From contig NC_063161.1 in assembly GCF_023159225.1 (NCBI RefSeq), positions 125,464,958 to 125,528,957 of the forward strand: a DNA stretch of 64,000 bases, written 5' to 3'. Below, piece after piece: positions 20,458-31,745 of this stretch. This DNA is from Perognathus longimembris pacificus (lineage: Eukaryota; Chordata; Mammalia; Rodentia; Heteromyidae). Within the stretch, counting starts at the first letter, position 1. Each line of letters opens with the position of its first letter. Made by a program: the position numbers and the translations under genes. The notes beneath the pieces are model-generated. The model was not told the origin of the DNA, did not search any database, and saw only the letters and a program-made list of their open reading frames with translations.

Positions 20458-20692
20458 TGCTGGTCCTGGGGCTTCAACTCTGTGCCTGGGTACTGTCTCT
20501 GAGCTTCTTTTGCTCAAGGCTAGGACTCTACCACTAGAGCCACAGTGCTACTTCTGGCTTTTTCTGAGTGGTTTATTGGAAATAAGAGTCTCATGGCTTT
20601 TTCTATCCTGGGTGCTTTTGAACTGTGATTATCAGATCTCAGATTCCTGAGTAGCTGGGATTTACAGGTGTGAGATACCAGTGCCCAGATAA
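20458..20692 (-). mobile_element. Composite B1/tRNA-like SINE
   Basis: The tail region gctggtcctggggcttcaac, tctaccactagagccacagt, the linker ggtttattggaaataagagtctc and the B1 head ttcctgagtagctgggattt, gagataccagtgcccag are all present on the minus strand. Confidence 0.9.
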
Positions 20693-21398
20693 ACTTTTTA
20701 TTTTTTATTTTTAAAGCACAGAATATAGCACATGGAAAGAAAGATGAACATTTCACAGGTGCAAAGCTCAGTGAATTATCACAAAGTAAACATATCAAGA
20801 AAAATAACATCATTTGCTTCCCTGTCTTCAGAAGAGATCCTAGATCCTTTTCTTTTTCACTATCCTGGCTTTTCTCACCAAGAATAGTCACTATCTTGAC
20901 AGCTAAGAAGATTAGATTTGCCTGCTTTGGAATTTTATGTTGCATATATTTTAAAGCCTTTTAAATCAAAGACTCTAGAAACCATTCCTTTTGTGATATC
21001 CATCTCCGAAGCTGAGTAATGGTTTCTTTGTAGGTAATCCTCTGTTGGGAAGATTAACGGCTTGTTCTGTAGGTCATTATCATAAAAACTTATTTGTAAT
21101 TTACATGAAAAGTCAACATGAAGGGTAACCTTAACATGAAGGGTAACCTTATGACCTTGTGATCTAACACACACAAATGGAATTATTAAAAATAAAGACA
21201 AAGGAGCACTGGAAGCTTTAATTTGTGGATTATCTCTTGATAGTGTGCCTTTCATCTTTGGGACACAGCACCATCCTCTTTATTCTTAAATTGAATCTTT
21301 CTTCCTACTTGCTTGATCTCTTGTTGTACTGCATTCTTCCCACAAAATATACTACTAGTAGTTAAGAGAGAATTGGTGTTGGTAGTGTTTCTTCTAAC
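20693..21398. other. Unique sequence with an 18-bp perfect tandem duplication
   Basis: The string aacatgaagggtaacctt occurs twice in direct tandem at 21115-21132 and 21133-21150. Minus-strand open frames (20520-20945, 20935-21255) cross the SINE or lack motifs and are not taken as genes. Confidence 0.6.
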
Positions 21399-21998
21399 AA
21401 AGAAAGAAAAAGAGAGTGAGCCAGACCCAAAGAAACATGGACTCTATGGTCTCCCTCATAGGGAATAATTAGCACAGGTTTAGGCTAGTCACAGCAGAGG
21501 ATCACAAGAGCCCAATAGCTATACCCTTATGAACACATAAGATGATGCTAAGTGAAATGAACTCCATGTTATGGAAACGACTGTTATATCACTGTTGTAA
21601 TTACTTTCAACATGCCATATGAAACCGGAGCTTCTATTGTTGATGATCCTCTTGTATCCCCTTCCTGTGGTTGTACCTGCACTATCTCTGTATCTTATTT
21701 GAGTACATTGGAAACCATGTATACTGGTATTAGAACTAGGAAACTGAAAGGGAATACCAAAATTGAGAGACACAGGGTAAAAAGACAAACGACTACAAAA
21801 GCAATACTTGCAAAAACTGTTTGGTGTAAATCAACTGAACAATTCATGGGGGGAAAGGGAAAAGGGGAGGAGGCAGGGGGGAACGAGGGAGGAGGTAACA
21901 AACAGTACAAGAAATGTATCCAATGCCTAACGTATAAAAATGTATCCTCTCTGTACATCAGTTTGACAATAAAAATTAAAAAAAAAAGAAAGAAAAAG
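21399..21998 (+). mobile_element. 5'-truncated LINE-1 3' UTR, relatively young
   Basis: This is about 585 bp of 3' end (gccagacccaaagaaacatg, aagatgatgctaagtgaaat, atcctcttgtatccccttcc, aggaggtaacaaacagtaca, ctctgtacatcagtttgaca) with AATAAA at 21968-21973 and an A tail. A-rich direct repeats aaagaaagaaaaag at 21399-21412 and 21985-21998 are a plausible target duplication. This copy defines the 3' terminus shared by the minus-strand copies at 17.9, 29.0 and 41.7 kb. It is non-coding, and the open frames on both strands are incidental. Confidence 0.9.
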
Positions 21999-22748
21999 AA
22001 GAAACAAAAATCTCAGGAAATTACTCTGAAAATGTAATTCATGTCCATCAGCTGTTTTGGAAAGTAGGAAGAAGTTACCCTTTTTTCAGGTTATGGGGTG
22101 TGCGTAGTATTTATACATCATGCTACTCCAGTAGTTGTATGAGTACTCACTTGCCCTTAAATATTTCTCCTGTTGACTATCTTTCCCACCTACCATGTTA
22201 ATAATCCCATTTTTTGGAATTAGTCCTTTAAGTACTATTGATACAAGAAGTCTTGGAAAGACAGCTGGCCGCTGAGTTTCTCCTCAGCTTTCTCTTGGTT
22301 CCTTTTTGTGGCTTAATACTATATATTAACTAATTGTCACTATTAAAAGCACAGGTTCTGACCAGAATGGAATGAAGTATAGGAAAGATACCTACGAATT
22401 TCTCAACTGTGATTTCAGTTTACTGAGAATAGAAAACACCTTAAAGGTCTAGGAGTGCTTAATTAACACAGAAGAAGTTTCCCCAGAGTGCAGAGAGGAA
22501 GTGCAGAAGCCCAAAAGGGGGGGTGGGGTAGGTAAGCCCTTCCCTGCCATCTCCCCCACACCTGTGTGTTTTAAATTTGAATGCTACCTTTTTTTTTTCA
22601 TGAACTTTAAGAAGAGATTGGTTAATACTACTTATTTCTAATCATTTGATCTAGGAGTAAATTGGTAATGCAATACCACTTGCCATATCCTTGTAAATAC
22701 CTAAACTATTATCTTTTTCTTAATTTTTAAGGTTATCTTAGTTTTAGA
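21999..22748. other. Unique sequence, no feature seen
   Basis: A short G-run (aaagggggggtggggtag) lies near 22514 and a T9 run near 22590. No gene or repeat is recognised. Confidence 0.3.
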
Positions 22749-22986
22749 AATATTTAAAGGGGGTGGGAATATAGCCTAGTGGCAAGAGTGCTTGCCTCCT
22801 ACACATGAAGCTCTTGGTTCGATTCCCCAGCACCACATATATGGAAAACGGCCAGAAGGGGCGCTGTGGCTCAGGTGGCAGAGTGCTGGCCTTGAGGGGG
22901 AAGAGGCTAAGGACAGTGCTCAGGCCCTGAGTCCAAGGCCCAGGACTGGCAAAAAAAAAAAAAAAAAAAAAAAAAAATTAAAGGGA
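22748..22986 (+). mobile_element. Full-length IDL-Geo dimeric SINE
   Basis: The left ID-like monomer (aatatagcctagtggcaaga, gtgcttgcctcctacacatg, ggttcgattccccagcacc) contains tRNA-like A and B boxes. The right monomer (gaaggggcgctgtggctcag, gtggcagagtgctggccttg, ccctgagtccaaggcccagg) is followed by an A run of about 27 nt. Flanking atttaaaggg and attaaaggg strings suggest a target duplication. The long A tail suggests a recent insertion. Confidence 0.95.
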
Positions 22987-24945
22987 AATTTAAATCACTC
23001 CTATAATAGAAACCCATGCTCATCTCTCAGAAATTAAGAGAGAAATGTGAAGTAAATACATATTTTAAAAATGATCTCCGACTTTGGAAAATGGTTTGGA
23101 AGAATGAATTTCAGGTTTGGACCCACAAGACCAGACTCACCATCTCTGCTTTTCAAAGTTCTTTGGTTTTTGGATAGCCTACTATAAAACAATTATTGAA
23201 AGAATTAAGGGTAGCACTTCAAATTCTGGCATTTGTCCTTCTTTCTTTGCATGTGACATTGAATCAGACTAAAAAGGAAATTGGTATTTCTTGTATCTGT
23301 AGGCCTAAGTCCCTGTGGCACATGGGGGCTCATCTAAAGTAGCAAATGAGTGGGTCCTGATAACAACATTAGGATATGTTAATGTTGTCTGCTGTAAGCC
23401 TGGAAGGAAAGAAGATGGTGGTGAACAATTGACATTGCTTAACTCTCACTTTCTCCTCACCAGGCCTCTTACCCTCTCAGAGCCTGCAGTTTACTCTCTT
23501 TCTTTATAAAAGAGCCTACTCTCCCAAGGCCCCCTTGGGAAAATCATACTTTTGAAGTATTTTTGCATCCTGAAACATTTTCCCAACATGAAGTTATCTC
23601 AGGTTCCTCTCTGTTTGTCATTATTTGCACCATCTCCTTTGGTCCAAGTAATTCTGTAGAGAGAAAAGCCAAAGAGGTGCCTATGTCATCAGAATTATTG
23701 TTCTGTCCTGTCCTTGTTCTATTATGTGTCACAGAGCATTAGCAGGTACACACTCAAGGAGGCTGCAGTAAAGAGACAATGTGTGAGGCCATTGTGCTAG
23801 CTGGTGTGGAAGTCTCCATAGCAGCTTGCCGAATGATAATTTCCTAGGTTCTGCAAATCATTCTGGCAAAGGAAAATGCTATGTAGAAAAATCATGATAA
23901 ATAAAAGACTATTTATGACTTTTTTTTCTTTTTTCCTAGTTCATACTCTGGAATAAACCAGTAAATAAATTACTAACACACAGCAAAATTATTCTTCTGA
24001 GGTTTAATGGTTTGTCTTAGTAGGGAAGGAATACTGTGGTATCTGGAAACTTGACAAAGAATACTTTGGGGAACTTTACTTTTAAATGACATTTTGATGC
24101 CCACAGATTGTAAAAGCTGACATCCACATATCTAGTATTTGTCCATTACTGTTTTATACAATAGGTTAAGTGTTGCTTCAGGGAATTTAGAATTGTTCAC
24201 GTCTAAGGAGGGAATGGGATACTTTTTTTTTTTTTTATTATTACTTCTCTTTAGAATTTGCATTGCTCCTGTCATCCACAAACTGCTCCTTGGTAATTTT
24301 TATTACTAAAAAACCCATAACCTGATTGGCTCTTTTAAAAATAGAGGGTATACTGAAGTCAGTCAGGAAGCAGATATTGTGCTGATGACATCAATTAAAA
24401 TGAATTGTGGCCAAAGGAAAGATGCTTTGTGAAGCATTTCAATGTGACAAGGATGAGTTTAGAAATAATCACTGATTTTATGACCACATTTCATAAACTT
24501 GCTCACTCAGATATTTGTGACAATCATATTCTGGACCGATATAAAGGGTGAGATAGAGGAAACTGACTGGCAAGTAAATAGTATTTATTGAAGAACACTT
24601 CAGCATTTCAAAGGGGTTTCAAGAAAAGGCAGCTTTTAAAATTGGCGACCTTTTTTTCTGTCCTTATTCCCTCCCCCTTAGATATCACAGAAATTCTGGA
24701 CAATAGCATTTGAAAATGATCAAAAGCTCCTAGACTTTTGTGAGAAGCTGAGTTTAGGATGTGTGTAAGATTGTGCTATTCTTTTGTATCATTGTTGAGC
24801 TGAAGAGTTCTTGTGATACTATTTAGGAATCTGAGTTTAGTGATTAGAGTCTTCTAACATGATGAAATGTTTAAATAACTTCTTTCTTGACTTTTCTTCC
24901 TTAATTGCATCTTTCATCAAGATAGTCCTTTATTCAAACCTTTAA
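22987..24945. other. Repeat-poor unique interval
   Basis: No recognised repeat except T runs (a T15 at 24223-24237). Open frames at 23315-23509 and 23544-23732 have no family motif and no clear splice context. The block 24340-24560 (tgtgctgatgacatcaatta, aaaatgaattgtggcc) may be conserved non-coding DNA. No gene can be supported. Confidence 0.35.
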
Positions 24946-24990
24946 AATATATACACATATGTAATATATACACATATGTAATATTAAAAT
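24946..24990. repeat. Two-unit 17-bp AT-rich tandem repeat
   Basis: The unit atatacacatatgtaat is repeated twice in tandem near 24949-24983, at the left edge of an old LINE-1 fragment. It could be the decayed tail of that element. Confidence 0.7.
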
Positions 24991-25500
24991 TATCTTTAAC
25001 TGCACAAAGGGGTTTCAATTCAACATGTCAGCTTATGAGTACAATGCCTCCTGATTATTGTCACCTCTTTCTTCATTCCCCAAATCCTTCCCATCCTCTC
25101 AAGTTATCTAGATCCATTTTAACATACATTGAGTATTATGACTGGTTTTGCCCACCATTTCTCTCTCCATTCATCTGTCATCTCTTCTCTTGACCTCCCC
25201 TCAGCTCCTGACACCATGTTTCAACTTCCTTGAATTCATTTCGTTAAACTCTAATTGTTTGAAGGAGTTACACCATTACAATCCTCCCCTGCTTATACTT
25301 TAGTCATTGTTATTGTATATACGCATATGACCCTGTATATGTTTTTAATATATGTTTATAATTTAGATCTAACTTCCACATGTATAAAAATGTACTCTTT
25401 GTCTCCCTGAGCCTGACTTACTTCACTTAACACAATTTGTTTCCAAGTCCACCTATTTCCCTGAAAAATCACAGAGTATTATTTTTTTTTTCTGATAGAT
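24988..25500 (-). mobile_element. Old LINE-1 3' UTR fragment
   Basis: The minus-strand orientation shows in attatctttaactgcacaaa, ggggtttcaattcaacatgt, tgagcctgacttacttcact, taacacaatttgtttccaag. The last two are the classic reverse of the LINE-1 ORF2/3' UTR junction region. It shares its left end with 14925 and 32610 but differs from the young family. Confidence 0.65.
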
Positions 25501-26970
25501 GTACTCAAACCTTTTCAAGGGCTGTCTTTCTGGTTGTGGAGAGACCAAAAAACTACTCTTTGTTTTTAGCTGCTCCATTTCTTTGCACTCCCTCCTCAAC
25601 TGCTCTCTGTAATCACCTTCACTGCCTCTGTAGCCTCTTTATCTTCTCCTCTGACTTGCATTTCATCAGTCTATTTCTCATATTTGGCTTTTCTCCCTTT
25701 GCTTCTTCAAATCAGAAAGAACTGTTGTAAATCCATTTCTTCTAGATTAGTCCATTCTCCTCTAGACATCTCTTCTTCTGAAATATAGTTTTTAAAGCCA
25801 TGCACTTGGATAGAAATAAAATGTCAATCCCATATGTAGTTTTACATTTTCCTGAAATACATGAAATGACAGTAGTTTATTTAATCTAATATATCCAAAA
25901 CATTACCCCTTTTAGATGTATTCAACTAAAACTCATTGATAAGTATTTTCATTTTTTCTAAGAGTTACATATCTGGTTCATGTTTTATACCTATAACACA
26001 TTCTACATTTGGTGAGGCCCCATTTCAAGGGTAGTGGTTATTGCTCTGTGACAACAATGTATGTTTTGAATTTGTACCATGTCTGTAGCTTTAAACATAT
26101 GCTTTCTTGTTTCCTATCTTTTTGCTCAGACTAGAATACAAATAACATGGAGGCTAAGCTTTCTATTCCCTCTGCTTTCACAGTTCATTCCTGTGTGTGC
26201 CGGAAGCTGTTAGTCATTGTCTATTGATGGATTTGTAATATTTATCTTATCTGTGGTCTCTTCAATAGCAGCACACTTACTCCCACCACAGGGTTTCCCT
26301 CTTCCTCCATATACTTGTATTATGATTCACCTCTGCTTTGTTAGATTTGAGCCTTTGTGAGGCTTTTGGTAGGATTATGAGAAATAAATGTGTATTATTT
26401 GCAGTTCTATTGCACTAGAGAGCAGTATTTTCACAGAATACTCAGTATCCAGAAAACTAAGGCAAAATAGGGATTTATAGCTGAAATCAATAGAATAATT
26501 ACCTTCATTGTTCTTCTTTTTCTTCTTCTTCTTTTTTTTTTTCCCCTTGGTAACATAGACATGGTCAAAAGCACACAATAATCTCTTGGCTGCAGGACCC
26601 AATCATGAAGCAGAGGCTCTCCAATTTGATTAAAATAGCAAAGACACAGTTTTACAAGCTAAACCAATCTCTGGGTAAGAATAGCTTATAAAATAGCTGG
26701 CAGAGAGGGAAAGAATTCTTAGTATTTGTGAAGGGACAGATGAAAGAATTTGAAATAGAGGGCAAGATGAAAAGGTCACTAAACTCTGTCTGAGGTGCTA
26801 AAATGATAGGAAGCTGGAAGACCCACCAATATTACCTATTCCAAAATTTTATGAACAAAATGATAATGTGTGCTGTTTCTAGCTCTTTCATCAACTTAGT
26901 CAAGATATAAGTCAACAAACAGAATTCTAGGATTATAATTCTAGGTCTGTGCCAGTAATTAACAAATTAA
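25501..26970. other. Unique interval, no gene identified
   Basis: The pyrimidine-rich section 25500-25760 produces a plus-strand open frame without motifs. A TTC/T tract lies at 26515-26545. Nothing else is recognised. Confidence 0.3.
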
Positions 26971-26977
26971 AATCCAT

Positions 26978-27375
26978 GATTTTTTTTTTTTTTTGTCAGT
27001 TGTAGAGCTTGAACTCAGGGCCTGGGTTCTGTCCCTGAGCTCTTTTGTTTGTTTGTTTTTGTTTTGGCCAGTCCTGGGGCTTGGACTCAGGACCTGAGCA
27101 CTGTCCCTGGCTTCCTTTTGCTCAAGGGTAGCACTTGACCACTTGAGCCACAGCGCCACCTCTGGATGTTTTCTATATATGTGATACTGAGGAATAGAAC
27201 CTAGGCGAGGCAAGATATTCCCAGCCTCCCTGAGCTCTTTTGCTCAAGCCTAGCACCACTTTGAGCGACAGCTTTACTGCCAGTTTTTGAGTGGTTATTG
27301 GAGATAAGGGTCTTACAGGGACTTATTTGCCCTTGTCGTTGAACTGCAATCCGCAGATCTCAGCCTCCTGACCAT
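26978..27375 (-). mobile_element. Composite SINE split by an IDL-Geo insertion
   Basis: The outer element on the minus strand has its tail part at 26981-27047 (gagcttgaactcagggcctg, ggttctgtccctgagctc) and the remainder at 27231-27368 (ctcaagcctagcaccacttt, ggttattggagataagggtc, cgcagatctcagcctcctga). The IDL-Geo at 27048-27227 interrupts it. Its B1 head is cut off at cctcctga, where the third SINE joins. Confidence 0.9.
27033..27242 (-). mobile_element. IDL-Geo SINE nested in another SINE
   Basis: The body 27048-27227 contains the right monomer (ggccagtcctggggcttgga, gaccacttgagccacagcgc) and the left IDL monomer (tatatatgtgatactgagg, with an internal deletion). It is flanked by perfect 15-bp copies of ccctgagctcttttg at 27033-27047 and 27228-27242, a string belonging to the host SINE. 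This is direct proof of insertion order. Confidence 0.97.
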
Positions 27376-27387
27376 AACTTTAAAAAA

Positions 27388-27636
27388 ACTTTTTTTTTTT
27401 TGGCCAGTCTTGGGGCTTGAACTTGGGCCTGGGCCCTGTCCCTGAGCCTCTTTGTATTCAAGTCTAGCACTGTACCACTTGAGCCACAGCTCAACTTTGG
27501 TTTTTTTTGAGTAGTTTATTGGAGATAAGAGTCCCACTGACTTTACTGCCTGGGTTGGCTTTGAACTGTGATCCTCAAATCTCAGCTTCCTGAGTAGCTG
27601 GGATTACAGGTATGAGCCACCAGTGCCTAGCCTGAC
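27388..27636 (-). mobile_element. Composite B1/tRNA-like SINE, third member of the nest
   Basis: The minus-strand full copy has a tail with ggccagtcttggggcttgaa and taccacttgagccacagctc, the linker gtttattggagataagagtc, and the head agcttcctgagtagctggga, ttacaggtatgagccaccag. Flanks cctgaccataacttt (27367-27381) and cctgaccatgatttt (near 27630) look like an imperfect target duplication. Confidence 0.9.
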
Positions 27637-28130
27637 CATGATTTTTTTTTTCTTAAACACAGAAATTGCCATTTTAAGTTATAAACATTATCTTCATGAG
27701 GCTAATGTTTAACAGGTCTTATCATCTCTATTACGAACTTATCAAATTGTACTTACAAAGTACATCTATTAACTTAATTTTAAAATTTTGTTTCTGTTTC
27801 TTATTGGTAGTATCCCCCATTAATCATCATTGTTGTCGCCATCATCATCATCATTATCATCATCATCAGACTCTGTGAATTCACTTTTCTGGTCTGGTGG
27901 TAGGTGTTTAACTTTGAGGAGATGGAGCATACCATCAAGTCTTATCCAATAATAAGGAACCTAAAGTTCAGTGTGATTTAAGCAGTCATTCATCACATTA
28001 AATAAATAAGATCTGTGCTCATTGACTTTCCATATCACTATGAGAAATGATTGAGATAAGTAACTGAAAAGGAGCAAAGACGTACTTTGATCCTAGTTTC
28101 ATAGGCATTAGCCCACAATTTCTTGGTCCT
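27637..28130. other. Unique sequence with (ATC)n
   Basis: A catcatcatcattatcatca array occurs at 27840-27868. The rest is AT-rich with no gene. Confidence 0.5.
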
Positions 28131-28159
28131 CTAGCTTTGAGTTTGTGACAACACAGTCC

Positions 28160-28405
28160 ATTATGCCAAGAACATGGGGTAGAGGAAGCCTGTTTGCCTC
28201 ACGGCAACCGGAGGGAGGGAAAGAAAGAGAAAGCAGGGGGGTGAGGGCCCCTATGTCTTCTGTTTAGGGCACACTTTGAATGACTCAGCATCCTTCCACT
28301 AATCCCTACCTCCTGAAATTTCTTCCACCTTCCATGATCACCATAAGTTTGTCAACAAGCATTTAACCCATGGGCCTTTAGGAGACAATTCAGATCCAAA
28401 CTATC
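28160..28405 (-). mobile_element. Possible LTR remnant
   Basis: Blocks cctcacggcaaccggaggga, cttccactaatccctacctc, tcaacaagcatttaaccca and tgggcctttaggagacaatt recall the end of a MaLR-type LTR (TTTAACACATGGGCCTTTGGGGGACA). Orientation and boundaries are uncertain. Confidence 0.35.
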
Positions 28406-29030
28406 TCTGGATCCGTAAAAGTTAGATGAAGGTAAATGCCTCAGACACAAACACAATACATTCAGGTGTTACATAAAGGCTTTTAAGTTATCAACATGTT
28501 ACATTTATGGTGGTGGCACCATGAGATTCTAATGAGGCTGAAAATTTTCTATTGACCAGAGATATGATAGCCTTTGTAATGTAATACAATAGACTAACAT
28601 GTCTGTAATGATGCTGGTGAAGACAAACTTCTTGTTTTGCCAGTAGTATAAAAGTGTAACAATGCAGTCACTTACAGTATATAACATCTACTCATGAACA
28701 AATGACTATGTTCTGGTTTATGTATTTACTTTCATATACTTTTTTTTCAGGTAATTATCTTTATTTAAACTAAGAATGTGCTTCTACTCATGCATACAGT
28801 AAGTAGTAAATAGTTTACAGAACTTCTGGCAACCCAAACCTAGACCTAGACTAGCTTTCAAAAAATAAAGATTATAGGAGTTCGAATCTTTCCTATAAAA
28901 ATAGTTGCTTGGTGTAAACACTGCCATTTTAAGGGTAGCAACCATCTTACAAGAAGCCATATCCTTTTCTTCCCTAACACGTTCTTACTTTGGTCAGGTG
29001 TTCTGGTCTTGACTGATTGCTTGGATAAAC
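28406..29030. other. AT-rich unique sequence
   Basis: No gene or repeat is recognised. Confidence 0.3.
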
Positions 29031-29208
29031 TTTTTTTTTTTTTTCAAATTTTTATTATCAAACTGATGTACAGAGAGGTTACAGTTTCATACGTTAGGCA
29101 TTGGATACATTTCTTGTACTGTTTGTTACCTTGTCCCTCATACCCCCTCCCCCTCCCCCTTACCCTTTCCCCCCCTGAGGTGTTCAGTTCACTTACACCA
29201 AACAGTTT
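29031..29208 (-). mobile_element. Short LINE-1 3' end
   Basis: A T run is followed by caaatttttattatcaaact, gatgtacagagaggttacag, the C-rich tract (ctccccctcccccttaccct) and ttacaccaaacagtttc. The first 120 bp are nearly identical to 17890-18010, so the two copies are close relatives. Flanks ataaactttt and atatactttt may be the target duplication. Confidence 0.85.
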
Positions 29209-31334
29209 CATATACTTTTTGTCATTACTCTAACCTGTGCCCTTTTCTACTTACTAAAAAGTACTTTCAGATAGTATGCTATTCTACAATGGCAGCAGTC
29301 TTAAGCACCTTGCATTTGTGTCTCTTGATCAAATCATTTTCTTTTGTGCTTGATTTAATCTTGAATTATGTTGTTCCTCATGGCTCCAAAAGCAACAGTT
29401 CCATTTAGGTTAAATGTTTATTTGATGAGGAGATAGTCAAATGATACATTTCAAGGAATGAAGTCCTGTTGCTAAACAGTGCATGGTTGTGCAAATACTT
29501 AATTAAGGCAAGAAGGTAGCCACTTATTTGTAATTTTTGCATGATTTCACTGAGGATACACTTCCAGTAAATAACAGAAAAAATGTTATGTGAAATTGTT
29601 CCTTAAACTATTTTTCAAACTAGCAGCACCTTTTAAATAACCCAAATGTTCAATATGAGGGGGGTGGTTAAATAACTGATGAAGCACTGACATGATAGAT
29701 AAATATCTAATTGTCAGAAATGATAATTCTTGACTTTTCCAGCAACTTGAAGTCTGTGATACAATATTCAATTACAATACAAATACATGGAGTTTTCTAC
29801 TAGCAAAAGATTCTCTAGAAAAAGAATAAACCAAAGGAAGCAGGCAGAGGACAATGAGATAAAATCTGTCTTTTCAGTGAAGCTTGAAATATGGACAAAT
29901 GAAAGGCAAGAATGGCAGGAGAAGCTGAAATGCAATCCATTCATCAGCTTTAGTATACTTGCATAGTTGTAGATCTCATTGGGGAAATAAAAAAAGATGC
30001 TTTTAAAATGTTGCCTCTATAGGTCCTGTCTATACAAGGTCACAATTTCATTGAAAGAGCTTTTTGTAAACTTGGGAGCATTTCAATTATTAATATATTC
30101 AGATGATATTTGAAATTCCTCAACAAGGTACAATTTATCTTTTAAAATAACAGCTCTTTCTAGAATGCACATGTTGCAGTTCACTTACCAGACATTTGAA
30201 TTTAAACAATTTTCTTAGGACTGTTACTTACCCTTGAATTTGGTTTTGTTAAAATAGTCTGAATATGTCTTCTCTAGTAGCAAAGCAGGGGATAAGCATA
30301 CACCAAGGGCTCATTATTTTACTGCTAAGAACATTGCAAAAATAATATTTATTAAGCTCTTGGGAATATGTGTTAAGAACCAAACACGTTATTCAAAAGA
30401 TGTCATGGTTTAGGAAGAAGCATACCTTGACTTTGAAAGTAGACTGGCAAGGTTGTAGCACAGAATCAAAAAGGCCAAAGGGGCTGAAGAAATCTTATTT
30501 TCCATTATTTGCTCTCATGTAGAACTTCAGCTAACCCATCCTAGAAAAATGAGACCTCTGTTTTAATGACATTCAAGGAGGCATACTGTAATCATATTGA
30601 GGAATGACTTTGTGAGTGGACAATAAATATGTCTGCATATCAGTGTTATTGCATTTGAAAAAAAACACATTGCTGAGCTTTAGAAAAAAGCCCTCTAGGA
30701 TTAAAAATGCTGTGTGCAGCTCTAGCTCTAGGGTGGCAGTTTGTTTCTCAGGATTTCCATAGTGTGTGTGCTGAGAAGCAAAACAGACTTGTACTATAAA
30801 CTGTATATACATGTATATGTTTATGTTAATAAAAATAAGAAACTGCAACCACTTCTAGATAGAACTCCACAATGAGCCATAGTTTTATTATCAAATAATA
30901 TGTGTGGCATCTTCAGCCCAACTGTATCTTCTTAGAAGACATAGTGATTTCATTCATTGATTATTTAGAAATACTTATTTAGCCTCTTTTATGTGCATAG
31001 CATCAGTTTATATCTATCAAGCAAATAGGAACACACAAACAGGGTCTTGCTCACAATAAAATTGGGAAGGGTGGAAGGAGATATGAAGAACACATACATA
31101 GGAGACAGACTGAAAGATGAAACGTAAATACTATTAGGAACCTAGGTTCTTTTGGTAAACATATTAGTTTCTTTAAAAAAAATGTTCATTCAGTGATTAT
31201 GAGCCAGTCACTGTTTTGTTAATGAATAAACAGTGGTGAAGATAGACAAAATCAAATTTTAGTCTGATGAGGAGGAAGCATGAATCAACCACCAAACACA
31301 GCCAAAATAATATTATAAGTGCAGAGGAGGAAAA
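29209..31334. other. Long repeat-poor interval
   Basis: No lineage-specific SINE or LINE-1 is seen. The block 30040-30240 and the A-rich 30640-30850 have no assigned identity. Short MIR-like strings (ttatgtgcatagcatcagtt near 30988) are possible. No splice-supported open frame is seen. Confidence 0.35.
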
Positions 31335-31745
31335 TGCTCTACCTTTCCAGAGCTACCATAACAAAATACTATAAACTGGGTGGCTTAGAATAACAGAAAT
31401 GTGTTCTCTTATGATTCAGGAGGCCAGAAGTGAGAGATGACATTGTTGGCCCTGAGTATCTGGTACATTCTCTGGTTTGTGGCAGCATTGCTTTCGGTCT
31501 CTGCCTCCAGGATCATGAGGCATTCTCCTTGCATGTCTGTCTCCACATCTGAATTTCTCTCTTATAAGGGTACCATTCATATTGGTACCCTCATGGTAAT
31601 TCAGCATGACCTCATTGTACCTCAATTCCTTCTTCAGAGATGACACCTCCAAATAAGGCACCTCCACATAAGTTCATCTTCACATAACTTGGGATTCACA
31701 TTTGAATTTGTCTTTTTGAAGAACACAATTTCAATACACTGCCAA
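31335..31745 (+). mobile_element. MLT2-like ERVL LTR remnant
   Basis: Strong ordered matches to the remembered MLT2 layout include agctaccataacaaaatact, ataaactgggtggcttagaa, taacagaaatgtgttctctt, gattcaggaggccagaagt, tctctcttataagggtacca, ggtaattcagcatgacctca, cacctccaaataaggcacct and gaacacaatttcaatacac. It is a solo LTR with no retroviral genes beside it. The open frames on both strands are incidental. Confidence 0.8.

Noticed and set aside
22757..22860. tRNA-like gene
   Set aside because: A and B boxes are present but belong to the ID-like monomer of a SINE. There is no complete cloverleaf or discriminator context.
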